64,000 nt of DNA. It comes from Branchiostoma belcheri. Taxonomy: Eukaryota > Chordata > Leptocardii > Amphioxiformes > Branchiostomatidae. The stretch's first letter is position 1. Each line of letters opens with the position of its first letter. The DNA lies in assembly GCF_001625305.1 (NCBI RefSeq), contig NW_017804176.1:1773283-1837282 (forward strand), in the 5' to 3' direction. Positions 1 to 10,829 of this stretch are shown here, piece by piece. The notes under the pieces are model-generated. The model searched no databases. It was not told the DNA's origin and was given only the letters and a program-made list of their open reading frames with translations. The position numbers and the translations under genes are program-made.

Positions 1-880
1 TGAACAGTTCTAATATGATTTTAAATATTTTCATAATATGCTAAGGAAGACAGAAATGAAAATAAAACATTATAATTTATACATCACTAAAAAACAAATA
101 CAGCAGTAATTGTATTGAAAAGGGAGTCAGCATAAACCCTTCATAAAACAATTAGAATCAGTAACATGGGAGCAATATTCAATTATCTTTCTTTGTGTTT
201 TCTTATCCTTACAAACAATTCACAATCTTGAAGAAAATGTCACCATTGATGTACAATTTGAACCTCAATGAAGTCACCAATCATTCATATTCAAATCATC
301 AAGTCCAATATCAAATTTCTCAGAACAGAGGAAAAATCTTAAAACATGACGTTGAATTCATAGCCTTCGGGCATTCAATGAGGACTTGAAGTGTTGTTAT
401 ATTTACTACCCTGTCCATTGAGTTGTCACGGTTGTGAAATTTATTGGCCTGTAATTGAATTCCATTGGCTAACAAATAATTAATATATAACGTTAAATAT
501 TCTAACAACAACAGGCCTATCTTCTCAAAATCACTTTGTAAACTTCCCCTGAACTGGCTGTACACATCGTGTATCAGTAATTAAACATAACTTCTCTAAC
601 TTTTTGGTAGACTCGATGATAATTTAGTCGCCACTAATGAACTTGCCCCCTGAACGGAAGTTGATATTTGACAGCTGTTTTGAATCGGGCAAAATGGGTG
701 CAAAAAAAAGGACTTCCAACCTCAAATTTCACCATAACTGCGTCCAGCGTCATAATAAGGAGATATTCTTCTACGCAGAACATTTGTTGAGAAAAAACAG
801 ATGAAAACTTGAGGGGAAAAGTTGAAAGACAATCAAATCGTTCCAAGGACACCGAAAATCAGACGACACTTTCCACAGCA
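1..880. other. AT-rich flank, no gene recognised
   Basis: Only short open frames of 64-81 codons occur here, in overlapping opposite strands, without splice-consistent neighbours or recognisable domains. The sequence grows GC- and CpG-richer from about 830, leading into the promoter-like segment of the next gene. Confidence 0.5.
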
Positions 881-884
881 GACC

Positions 885-1060
885 GCCCCTTTACATCCGG
901 GCATTTCGGAGGAATTCGCATGCGCATTGAGAGACATCCGGGCACTTTTATCTTACTACGCATGCGTAGACGTAACTGCGCAGGAGCAAAATTTTGGCGC
1001 GAAATTTGTTACGACGACGAGTTTTTTTCTGGCACTGAGGAAGTTTTATTTTACAACGTA
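885..1060 (+). promoter_or_regulatory. Probable promoter with E2F and NRF1-like sites
   Basis: A CpG-bearing segment lies about 330-480 bp before the first coding exon of the 303-aa gene. TTTTGGCGCGAAA at 992-1004 matches the E2F consensus (TTTSSCGC core). GCATGCGCAT near 918-928, CATGCG near 961 and CTGCGCAGG near 976 resemble NRF1 half sites, and ACATCCGGGC occurs twice as an ETS-like word. The coding exon starts directly after a strong acceptor (ttttcccag at 1362-1370), so a non-coding first exon is expected here. The motifs are visible; promoter function is inferred. Confidence 0.55.
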
Positions 1061-1371
1061 GAAGTTTGTATCAATTCCTTCCGTAGTTAATTTAAAAACC
1101 GTACAGCGAATTTTTGTAGGTGACCTGAATGTCCACTTCTTTGGTGCATTGTTCTAAACTGCATTCAAGGAGGCTATAACACCCTCTTACTCTATTATTA
1201 TTCTGAAAAATCAGAGTCAAGTTCAAGTTTTTTTCCTCATACACATATTCAATAAGGGAATATTCCGGGTAGTGCCCCTTGGTTATTATGGCACACATAG
1301 CTTGGATGAAAAAAATCCATTTTGTCACAAAAATCTTTGAAATTAGTTCCTTCTCTCTTTGTTTTCCCAGA

Positions 1372-1520
1372 ATGGCCACCAGCCCAGCTGTGAAGAGGAT
1401 GACTTTCGGTTCTGACGTTTTGTTTGGAGGAGGTTCAACTCTGCCCACAGGGTCCCCCTCACTGTATGACCCTGAACCTCTGTCTTCTGAGGGACCTGCC
1501 TATCAACTTCCATCTCATTG
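1372..1520 (+). CDS. Exon 1 of the 303-aa gene
   Basis: Starts MATSPAVKRMTFGSDVLFGG and ends with a split Trp codon (TG|G). The donor gtactg is weak, but the phase fits exon 2 exactly. Confidence 0.65.
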
Positions 1521-3676
1521 GTACTGCCCTTAAGACCCCCTTAACAACATCATTGAGATAATTGAGCATTGCTACATGTTTTTCACAACTACACTTTCTT
1601 GAACAGCAACTTTCAATGAAATCCTTACCAAATACTACTCAAAATCCATGCAAAGATTTATATGGTATCATTGTGTTGTCCTTAAGGTACCAACAGCCAG
1701 ATGTGTTTACAGATGAAGATCACCAAAGGATGGCCCAAGGATCACTACAGGACAAGAATCACAGGACTAACCAAAAACTAACAGAGATGGAGGGAAACAA
1801 ACAGCTCTCTCAGGCAGGTTCTGCTAAATGTCTTATGGTTCAAACTTAAGCCAAATGTTGGCATAGCAATTTGAAAGAAAAGTGAGTAACAATACAGGTA
1901 AAAGCAAGGATGAAGAAGACCTCAATCTTCATTTTGTAGTAATCAAAATTACTACACATTTGCTCACGGTACAGTCTGCAGTGATTTAAAGACAGAGTTT
2001 AATTCTCATTTGCCTATAATAATACCTACCTGGTATTATATAATGTTTCATACTATTCCCAACAGGCTGGTGGAGGAGAAGATGTACAGATTCTTGAAGT
2101 TGACCTTGAAGAGATGTCTCAACCAATATGTACAGAACATGACCAAGAAAGTTGCAGCCAAGGACTTGTACCTCAAGAACCAACAGCCAGCTGTCAGAAA
2201 TATCAGGACATGCAGGTCCAGGTTTTCATCTTTGTTTTAAACTTCATGGTAAAAAGGATGACATTTTATACAATGCAATGGAATGATCAACTTTTTATTT
2301 ATTTTGTAACAAGGAAATGTGAATATCTCATATATGTGATGGTAGAATACTGTAAATCTTGAACTATTTTTGTCATACTGCAGGTATGTGGATATGAGGA
2401 GATGAGTACTGTGCAAAGTACAGACAATTATTCTCAAGACTGTAGTGTGGAGGATGAACAACTGTTACCTGAAGCAGAGACACTGAGACAGCTGGGTAAG
2501 GACCATCCCACTCAGACTGTAGGGTGTGTTTAGTAGTTGTATTTTTCATCAACAGATTTGAAACAGTTTAAAATCTAATACATGTATGCAACATTTATGC
2601 AAAGAGTGAATACATGTATTAGTTCAATTTGTCAATGAAAAAGACATGGAGGTTTGGTGGACATGTCGAAAAGGTAACCCCAAGGCTGACAGCCGTTTTT
2701 AATTCCTACGCCAGTCAGCTCATGGTACACCTTGAGGCAAAAATTCCATGGCTTTTCCGGTAATCTTTTGGGTATGCCTCTCTGCAGATGGTGTACTCAG
2801 GGAACAGATGAACGAAGAAATTGAACACTTCCGGTCCAACCTGCACAGCCTTCTGACAGATCACTACCTCAGGCACCGCTACTTTCTAAACAGTGGGAAC
2901 CTATCTTCAGATTCTGAAGTAGGTACAAGTTAAACATTTTTCTGCACTATTAGCATTTGTATAATGTTAGCTTACAAATTGCATGGTATAGAGTGGAAAC
3001 ATACTGTTCTATTATCCAGGTGCCATATGGACCACAGTCAGCAATCCCTATGAGTGACAGTTTGTGCAGTTCAGGTGAGAACAATTACATCTACCAGCAC
3101 TTAGTCTCTCTAATACAAGGTTTCAATATGTAATGTGTACATTAGTATCTGGGATTTTAAGTGCTTGTCTCTTTTTCTTTTGAGTGCAAGTGACAAGTCA
3201 TCATGTACAAGTCCAGCACTATGATAATACATTGTGCCTGTTTGCATAGGGTCAGAAGCATGTACAACATCAGAATCACAGGCTTCAGACAATGAGAACA
3301 GATATGGGTAAGGAAAATTAATTTGATCAAGCTTTTTAGAATTTAATTTTTTTTTTAAATGATTCTTATCATTTTGAAAATATGTGCTGATAGTTACATT
3401 TGTATTACATTGCTTTTATATGTTGAATGTATAAAAACAAATCTAGCCAATAAATTCATGATAGATTGTTCCGTTTTTCCATGTAGTATATCAGTATATT
3501 TTCAGCTATGATATTGCACAATATATGTGTTTTACACTTCTCATAGCATTGACATACCAGCCACTGTACCAGACAGAGGGCAAGAAGAACATCTGAAACA
3601 GCAGTATCTCATCTCCATGCTCACTTCAGCCAGTATCATCACCAATGCATTAAGGAAGAAAGAGTACTCTGTTTGA
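1372..3676 (+). CDS. Eight-exon gene, 303-aa protein of unknown family
   Basis: Eight exons (1372-1520, 1687-1813, 2066-2215, 2384-2495, 2788-2918, 3020-3074, 3250-3307, 3547-3676) join with perfectly compatible phases to 912 nt, ending in TGA. The ATG sits one base after an acceptor, in the context agaATGG. The protein is acidic and rich in S, E and Q with few hydrophobic stretches. Two predicted helices stand out: about residues 176-205 (LRQLDGVLREQMNEEIEHF...) and about 275-300 (EEHLKQQYLISMLTSASII...). No signal peptide, membrane segment or catalytic motif is visible. The E2F-type promoter suggests proliferating or germ cells, but this is inference. I do not recognise the family. Most likely errors are the exon 2 donor (only a GC donor works) and the exon 3 end. 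Confidence 0.7.
1687..1813 (+). CDS. Exon 2 of the 303-aa gene
   Basis: Acceptor ccttaag precedes G TAC CAA CAG, completing Trp50. Encodes YQQPDVFTDEDHQRMAQG onward. The nearby GT donor at 1818 would bring a stop into the next exon, so CAG|gcaggt (a GC donor) is preferred. Confidence 0.55.
2066..2215 (+). CDS. Exon 3 of the 303-aa gene
   Basis: Acceptor ttcccaacag. Phase-0 reading gives the acidic stretch AGGGEDVQILEVDLEEMSQP. The end may be at 2215 (CAG|gtccag) or six bases later (CAG|gttttc), both in phase. Confidence 0.6.
2384..2495 (+). CDS. Exon 4 of the 303-aa gene
   Basis: Acceptor atactgcag and strong donor G|gtaagg. Encodes VCGYEEMSTVQSTDNYSQ and the start of the first helix (LRQL). 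Confidence 0.7.
2788..2918 (+). CDS. Exon 5 of the 303-aa gene
   Basis: Acceptor cctctctgcag, donor GAA|gtaggt. Encodes DGVLREQMNEEIEHFRSN and the HYLRHRYFL segment, the most structured-looking part of the protein. Confidence 0.75.
3020..3074 (+). CDS. Exon 6 of the 303-aa gene
   Basis: Acceptor attatccag, donor TCAG|gtgaga. Encodes VPYGPQSAIPMSDSLCSS. Confidence 0.7.
3250..3307 (+). CDS. Exon 7 of the 303-aa gene
   Basis: Acceptor tttgcatag, donor GG|gtaagg. Encodes a serine/acid-rich linker (GSEACTTSESQASDNENR). Confidence 0.7.
3547..3676 (+). CDS. Exon 8 (terminal) of the 303-aa gene
   Basis: Acceptor cttctcatag. Encodes the C-terminal helix and ends ALRKKEYSV followed by TGA at 3674-3676. 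Confidence 0.75.
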
Positions 3677-3971
3677 AGACCACCACCATAATGTCATAGA
3701 AATCATATTTAAAAGACAATGAATGTTTTACAGTTCACATTATCTATTAAGGTTTCAAGTTTAACAGTTCACGACAGCATGTTTCCATTCTATACCATGA
3801 AAAAAATTATGGAACTGGTAACTTTATTACACCCATGATTTAATAGAATAACAAAACTAACTGAATGTTCTCTATTCCAAATTCATCAATCATATAAAGT
3901 CATCTTGTAGACAGGTATATTAATATATTTATCTTGGACATGTTTCCAGTTCTGCCATTACATGCAAAGCA

Positions 3972-3977
3972 AATAAA
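3972..3977 (+). terminator. Polyadenylation signal of the 303-aa gene
   Basis: AATAAA lies 296 bp after the stop codon, in an otherwise AT-rich 3' UTR, and is the first canonical signal downstream. Confidence 0.55.
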
Positions 3978-4261
3978 AAGTGCCATCGTTTTTGTTACTA
4001 AGTGTATCTATGAGCATTATTACTTGAATCCTCATCTTCAATATAATGTTTGGAATATTCTAGATTTAGACTGAAGTTCATGTGTCACAAATATTGATGT
4101 TTTTTTCTGGGAGTAGACAAGTTCAATTCATTGAATGCTCGTGATCTTTCTGAACTTGAAGTTAGTTCCATCCGAAGCTTAGAACTATTGAAAGTCTTCT
4201 AGACCAATGGCACGGCGCAGTGTGGCGGTAAATGCGACTTTAATAGTACAGTGAGGCATTA

Positions 4262-4800
4262 TATATTGAATGAATGAATGAATGAAAGACCTTTATTGTA
4301 CGTTTGTGCTCTAACAAGCTAAGTACAGGTCATGGATAGACAAGGAAATGGATACAGCAATGATACTTAAACTATACATACTAATGTGATCTACTATTTA
4401 CATTGTTCGACTTCTTCTCGCTTCTTGACACAGTTATAGATGTACGAGCATATAGAATTAGTGATATTGAACATCATTGCCGGTCCCCGACGTACACCAA
4501 CTACAATGTACACCCACGCACTGACCCATCCAGACCACTTGTCAGTGAATGAGCCAGTCAGTGGTTCCTAGTGATTGGATGCTGGGATTGTCTCTGACGT
4601 TCTTGACAGAGTCTCTGACGTCTCTGTGACAGTAGCGTGCACGTGCGTGTGATCTGGTGGTAACTGAGGAACTCTGCCTCTTGACCCTGAGGTCGAGAGA
4701 GTTCCGGAGTCCTGGTCGTTCAGTGTCGCTCAAGTGACTTTTAAATACTAGTACCGTGATGCTACTGGAAAGGCGGTTAAGCCACGGTCCTCTGTTCATT
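4262..4800 (-). mobile_element. 3' end of a non-LTR retrotransposon (LINE-like)
   Basis: Read on the minus strand, the stretch ends with AATAAA (plus 4292-4297) followed by a short CTTTC link and four ATTC repeats (plus 4267-4286). A polyA signal followed by a microsatellite is typical of CR1/L2-type LINE tails. Upstream on the same strand an open frame (4799-4542) contains PWLNRLSSSITVLVFKSHL, which resembles the last part of LINE reverse transcriptases (pattern W-N-x-LP-x-x-v...FK-x-x-L). This is a 5'-truncated fragment. The clade cannot be named from what is seen. Confidence 0.45.
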
Positions 4801-5205
4801 GTGCTTGTACAAAGTACACTCTATATATACTGTAGTGTCTGTCTCTCACCGTGCAAAATCCCCCGTTTCCGTGTGAGAAATTGCCGCACACTTTCCCGGA
4901 TATTTTAGGTTTCCGGTAGAACCCGGGGGTTTCCGACCTGCACACGAAACGTGTCCAGTCCCGTACATGTCCAGTACACTCCCGGAAATGAACCACTTTT
5001 TGTGTGCAGGTCGTGTACTGGACGTTATATGCCCGGACACGATCCCTGTACATCCCCGTACACGGCAGGAAATGGCCGTGCACCGCTCCGTGCGTTGCTG
5101 GAATATGCATAATTTAGCGGCAATTATCACCTAATTATTCTCCACACGGCAGCGGAAATTCGCCGTGTACGGGTCGGACACGCCGGTACTACCCCCCCCC
5201 CTCCC

Positions 5206-5386
5206 GGCCACAACCCACCCCGCTCTCGGGACCAGTTGCTCCCGTTCCCGGGACCCGTTGCTCCCATTCCCGGGGCCCTGCTGTTCCCGTTCTCGGGACC
5301 CCACTGCACCCACTTCGGGGACCCCCCTTCCCGCTCCCGGGGCTTCGCTGCCCGGCTCCCGAGAAATCGCTTCCCCCGCTCCCGGG
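5206..5386. repeat. GC-rich 22-23 bp degenerate minisatellite
   Basis: Eight successive units of 22 or 23 bp can be laid out, each starting GGG(A/C)C or similar and ending with a TCCCG/TCTCG word (for example units at 5228, 5250, 5273, 5295). A run of ten C precedes it at 5192-5201. The array lacks stops in several frames on both strands, so the 62-95 codon open frames here are by-products. Confidence 0.7.
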
Positions 5387-6049
5387 ACACATTTCGATGT
5401 TTTAGGTACACATTTCATTCATAAAAAAAAGTAATACATGTTTATACTTCATTCATCGTTTTATTGGTATAAACAGGATCGCCATTTACAGACTGACAAA
5501 AATAACGCTCTATGTATAGTGTATACACGTTATGCACTATGCTAACACTATACAATAATGTAACCTGGTACTTTACAAAAATGTGTAGCCGAAACATAGA
5601 AACAATATATAGCTTTTTCCCGAACTAGCCTTCCAGGGACTAGACTTTTAAAATCGTTGGACCCGGTGTAAACTCAGAAATTACTAGTAATTAACAGATT
5701 TCTCTAACTTTAAAAAGTAAACTAACATCACATCTCATCACAGTCACCTCCAAATAGAAGTCCATTTTAGCAAAAAATGTCAAAAAGTAACTAATACTGA
5801 CATATCATCAGGTTAAAAGAGGAAAATAGCCCTCATATCATGAAAGTGAATGGCGCTTACACAAACAGTCAAAAGACTAAATTTTCACTAACAAAGAAGG
5901 CCTCAAACAAAGTTCTTCAAAATACATGTACGTGTAGCAAAAACATAATTGCAGACCTAACATGAAGTTAAATGAGGCTTGGCAGAAAACAATATCACGT
6001 CATTACAAAAAAGATCATTTGCTCAGAAATTAATTACATGAACACGTAT

Positions 6050-6193
6050 TCAATTTACAATGTCGTTAAAGACAAGCTGTCGGTTTCGTAAAGTTTGCGT
6101 TGTCGCCTCTACAAAATGAGGCTTAGTTGTAGATTTCAGGCCAGGAGGTATGCCCCCCCCTTGCTTCAGGGGACCATAACGAAACGTTTTCAT
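6050..6193 (-). CDS. Small ORF (47 aa) in exon 3 of the minus-strand unit
   Basis: ATG at 6193 opens MKTFRYGPLKQGGGIPPGLK and continues to TGA at 6052-6050. The composition looks protein-like rather than random (basic, with a PHFVEATTQTL segment), and it lies entirely in one exon of a spliced unit. The exon also stays open in a second frame across the same region, so which frame is used is not settled. No family recognised. Confidence 0.3.
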   Translation of the reverse strand: MKTFRYGPLKQGGGIPPGLKSTTKPHFVEATTQTLRNRQLVFNDIVN

Positions 6194-7119
6194 CCTGGAA
6201 GGACAAACTGCCCCCTGTCTGTCTGCGGGATGGCGTGGTGTTGGTGTCGGTTGTGATCGCAGTCAGGCCGGAGCGGCGTGCTGGGCGCGGGGTGCACCCC
6301 GGGCGGGAGTGCAGCGGTGCCGGCCTGGGTCGTCGGAGCCTGCCGGGCGCTTTAACACAGCACCCTCGCCTTTAGATCTGAGCCTGGGTGTGCAGTCTGC
6401 CTGTTTGCCTCCAGCCTGGCCTGCAGGACATGGAAAAACGAAAATCTAAGTCAAAAGTCGAAGGCATTTTTGAATTTCATTTGAAGTTACGTGTACATGT
6501 ACTAGACGTTTTATAAACAAGCCTGGCAAAGATGCGGACGTCTGTATGGACACATTTCGAGGAGAAGTCATTTATAATTTTTTAACGAATGTTTTTAACG
6601 TCAGACAGCAACAATTTTGTCCAGATGAAAAGGCTCCATTCATCAAGCATCAACGTCTACTTGTTTCTTTTTATTGTAATCATGGGAACAATACAAACAC
6701 AACATTTCCCTCGGTAATGAAAACAATTCAAATTGTCAAGAGCCTTGTCGGCTTTCGTATGCAAAGATATACATTTGCATAGACTCACCCTCTTCTGTGT
6801 GACTGCTGTCGCTTTTCTTTCTTTCTTTTCTGAGCTCTCCGACAGCCTGGCGATAAAGTTTCTTCAAATCGTCTCAAAGTATCCCAAATCCGCGCCTGAA
6901 AAAAATGCATATGTTCTGAGCAACATACAAACTATATCGATGTACTTCTAAGTAGAAATAATAAACTATGTTATTAATCAGTAAAAAAATAGTGTACACT
7001 TCTTGCCAAAATAAATATTTCTGCCGTAGGCACAACTTAGCCAAGGTTTTTAAACAACATGATTAAGATATATGTAACGATAGTGCCGTATATATAATAG
7101 TATCATTGTTTTAGCTTAC

Positions 7120-7238
7120 CCTTCCTCCTGTCGGTTTCCTGGTTCGTTGCGGTGCTGTCGGCAAATTGTCGGCCCGTGTAGTAGAGTCATTTCTTCCGTT
7201 GCGAAAACGAAGTAACAGAACGGAATGTTTGACGCCAT
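7120..7238 (-). CDS. Candidate first coding exon of the minus-strand unit
   Basis: aaaATGG context at 7238 and 39 codons plus two bases to a good donor. The frame does not continue through exon 2 as modelled (stop after RGFGIL), so this may be an upstream ORF rather than the main product. Confidence 0.3.
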
Positions 7239-7429
7239 TTTAGTTCAGGAAGATACTAGTAATCTTTGCAAGCCGAGACAAACGTGTTTTGAAAAAGCAA
7301 ACCGTCGTTGTGACAAAGCAAGATTCAAACGACCCACCAAAACAAAGCATCGCGTCTCTTATTGGCTGGTCCCGGCGAGAGCGAGGTAGGATTGGTCGTC
7401 AGTCATATAATCACGTGATCGCGTTCAAT

Positions 7430-8260
7430 ACTACAACGATCTTGTTTTTATATTATAGGATTTAAGTAAAATCGCCTGTGCAGTCTGAACACTTGGATGA
7501 TAGGATGTTTCTGATTGTGTGAATGTATTTATTTCAAGGCAGACAAATGATCTTCATAATTCTAATTCGTCATGATTACATGGCTTTATTCGTTCTAGAA
7601 TTACACAACTTGTCGCTCACTGAGTGAAATAAAACCGCACTTTAACTCCAACATAACCTTACTCTTTGTAAATGTATCCAAAATCCACAATTAATGTCAT
7701 GAGAGTTGTAGACTTGTTTTGCTGGAGTTCAGTATTTTACCAGGCGTGGGGACGCTGTGAGTTCTCCCTTTGTTTACACAAAGGCTATTCACATAAATGG
7801 ACGCCATGTCTCAGACACTTCACAATACACATCGACCGAACTACAATGTAAAGCTTGCATATTATTACCCATACATGTACCTAAAAATCATAGCAAACTG
7901 ATCAGGTCACGTTAGTTCAAACCCCTTTAGTCAAGCGTTTGATTACATCATGGTAATGAACCTCACGGATAAACTATTATTTCCAAAATAAAAAATTCAG
8001 ATTTAGACTGGAGTGTAGATTTAGGTCATTTTGACCGAGTAGGTTATATAACCCCAGCGTCGGGGCGCCCTAGTTACGCTCAAATGTGTTTTGTCGTATG
8101 GACGACCTGACGATAAACAAGCCAAGAACGCATAGGTTCAAATGTTGTATTAACAATCCTTGATCATTCTATATCTAATTTGCTTAGATTAAAGTACTGG
8201 CAACTTTGGTTCAAGTAATTATCACCTGAAACATGAATACACGCAGTACCTAATTACCCC
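7430..8260. other. Intergenic, nothing recognised
   Basis: AT-rich sequence with no open frame of note, no tandem repeat and no inverted repeat of useful length. Confidence 0.4.
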
Positions 8261-8460
8261 TTATTGTTAGCCGCTCCCCAACACACGCCAAGTGTGCGGG
8301 GCGTAAATGTCCGTGCACGTGCACGGCGAGCACGAATCCGGGAGTTTAAGGAAATATCCGGGGCCGTACATGCGGAGCCCGGAAATCCATGGACGCGACC
8401 AGGACACGGCGAATTTCACGGGCGTGTGCGGGACTGGAAACTCTTGGAAACGTGGTTTTT
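8261..8460. other. GC-rich island, word content like 4.85-5.17 kb
   Basis: A CpG-rich block rich in CGTGCAC, CCGGAAAT, ATATCCGGG and ACACGGCGAATTTC. The same words occur on the minus strand of 4850-5170 (for example ACACGGCGAATTTCCG and ATATCCGGG). This suggests two diverged copies of one dispersed element, but no end sequences could be defined. The open frames at 8264-8575 look incidental. Confidence 0.3.
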
Positions 8461-8599
8461 CATACAGTGTCTTCTGCTGCGACCAGTGGAAGATGAACTC
8501 TTTTATAGTGCTACAACTGGTGCGAGACCACGTTCACTTCGACTTTATTGTGATCCACAATTAATATCAGCTTGACATTTCTGCTAGATTTAAATTTTC

Positions 8600-10800
8600 T
8601 TCCTGTGACTCTTAACACATAATACATATACATACATGTTCACAAAGACTGCCTACATTTTCTCAGAGAAAGCGTCTTTCAGACAGTAGGTAGTATATGG
8701 CGAAACAAAACTTTTTAAGAGCTTTAAAAATAATGAAGTGTCGACAGAGGAATTACTAGTATATGTATGTAGCACACTCGTTTATACGGAAAGGGGCAGT
8801 GAGGTGACGAAGTAATTGGCACCATGTCTTTGAGAACACCTGTGGTAGTCTTGTGTGGGTACGGGCACCAACTGAGGTACCACGCCGATTTGAGTCATTA
8901 CAGCACAGGAAACGAACGTGACTTTGAATATACACTTCAGAACCGTTTGCAACACATGTGAACTACACGGCAGAGATTGATTTGCAAGACAGCATCGAAT
9001 TCATCAATGCCCAATCATACTGACAGAGAACAGTCTTGATTGGTAGGGAGCTGCTCTCTATGATCCTTTGTGGTTTGTTGTTCAACGGTGTCCTCGTTTG
9101 AACTGTTCTGTGACAGTTTCCAAGTATACATACTGCTCGATTTGACTGCTCCCAAGGTCACACATCTCTCTAATGCAGTCAGTCTTCTCAGCAGTAACAC
9201 TACTAACGCTTTTAACTCCAACGACACGGCAAGGTTTTTCAGTTGTAATACCATATCTGCGGGGATGTAACTCTAGTTGCCGACAGGACTTCGCGTAGGT
9301 GTGCTGATGGGTTCTGTGTCCACGTGCGGTAACCGCACTTAACCCGGAAACCGTATTACGTAATACGTCAGACCTACATGTTTACTAAGCGTGGGGTCAC
9401 GGTGTTGTGGGCAGAAGTTTGGCCGTGGGTGGACTATAGTTGGTACGGTACACGCGATGCCCATTTTAGCTCCACGCAGTCGTCGGTAGCCTTGAATGGA
9501 GTAGCTATAGCCTGGATGTCAGACTCAGGTTTCCAGAGCCTACATGTACGTAGGCCAGCTTCTCGCGTACAGACTCATGGTATGAAACTCAGAGTGTGCC
9601 GCCGGAAAAAGCCCCGAAGCCGAGGAGCTGGCCTCAAGACTCTAGAAACAGTCCGACATCCAGACTATGGTTATTCGAACACAATCGTTGCTCTATATAG
9701 CTAATAAATGAACCTAAATAAGTTCCATGCATCTCAGATTTGTTTGCCCTAATTTGAGACGACATTGCCCTTCTTGATTGTACTTCCTAGCAATTATTTT
9801 AGGTCTTTCGGCCCGCGAGCCCAAGGTATTACGATCATCGCTTTCCAGCATTTTTGGGCCCATCCCATGGCATATATACGAATGAACTGTCAGAGAGAAT
9901 GCTCCGACTACCACGGCGCGTTACCATAATAGAAAACAAGTAGCATTATAGGGCACATGCAGTGACCCTGACAGTTGATGTTGTGTGTGACGTAACCCCG
10001 AGTGACCGAACTTTACCATGTCCTTGGACTGAGCGAGGCCAGGAACATTCAATGTATGTCAACAACAGAGGACACTGACACGGTGTGAACCCACAAGGTT
10101 ATACATCCTGGGGTACCGGTGTTATTGTGGTAGTAGTATTTATTTTGGGATATTTCATGTCAAAAGTAGGGGGTGGCAAATAGCTTACTGAAGGTCAACA
10201 GTTACTCAAGGATAGTTACACCAGGGACATTGTATAGTTACACACAGCTACCAGAAGAATTTTTACTATGAAAGTGAAATAAAGTCAGTGTACGCACATA
10301 AACATTTTTAATAAGCTGTAGTCCCAAATTTTGATAAAAACAACACCTAATTGCCCAGATGTGATATTGATAATCACTCGTTTTTTTCAGGATTCAGACC
10401 AATTCTAATCTTGAATTAAGTTACAATATTTGCTTTTCTTTATCACTTTCCATTTGAATAGTTTGTATACATAGAAAGATATATAGGAACACCCCTATAT
10501 CTAAGCATAATTAATGACATCTACAGTACCCTTGCACGAGGATGACCCAGATTTACACCCATTCCTGTCTGAAATCGCGTGCCGCGAAACGGTATTAGCA
10601 ATTACGTGGTCGGTTCCACGTGCTTGGTGATAAATTATACATCAGTGAATAGATGAAGAGGGTTAGGGATCGTTTCTGTAATTGATGGAGGCATGTCGAT
10701 GACTGTTTTGACGTCACCAGCTGATGTCGAACTTGCGTGACTTTCGTGATGTCTTTGCGTGTCACGCGAAGGTTCCATGATGTCACGATCACGTGTTTTC
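8600..10800. other. Intergenic, no supported gene
   Basis: The longest frame, 9378-9704 plus (108 codons), has no splice partners or recognisable motif. Other frames overlap on both strands. No clear repeat was found. Confidence 0.4.
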
Positions 10801-10829
10801 TCTTTAGGTTGACCTTGGAGAGCTACGTA

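Larger units (their letters stand above)
5440..7430 (-). other. Minus-strand three-exon transcription unit
   Basis: Three exons are supported on the minus strand. Exon 1 ends at 7120 with donor G|gtaagc. Exon 2 is 6895-6789, with acceptor atttttttcag and donor G|gtgagt. Exon 3 starts at 6420 after acceptor tgtcctgcag and runs to an AATAAA at plus 5465-5460. A promoter-like block with two CCAAT-type boxes (CCAATCC, GCCAATAAG on the minus strand, about 7365-7395) and an E-box CACGTG (about 7425) precedes exon 1. The best-placed ATG (7238) gives MASNIPFCYFVFATEEM... but meets TGA seven codons into exon 2. Exon 2 is fully open only in another frame (ARIWDTLRRFEETLS...). Either my splice choice is slightly wrong or the RNA has short ORFs only. 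Confidence 0.5.

Noticed and set aside
1092-1448. 118-codon minus frame over the start of the 303-aa gene
   Set aside because: Antisense to a phase-supported exon and its acceptor region.
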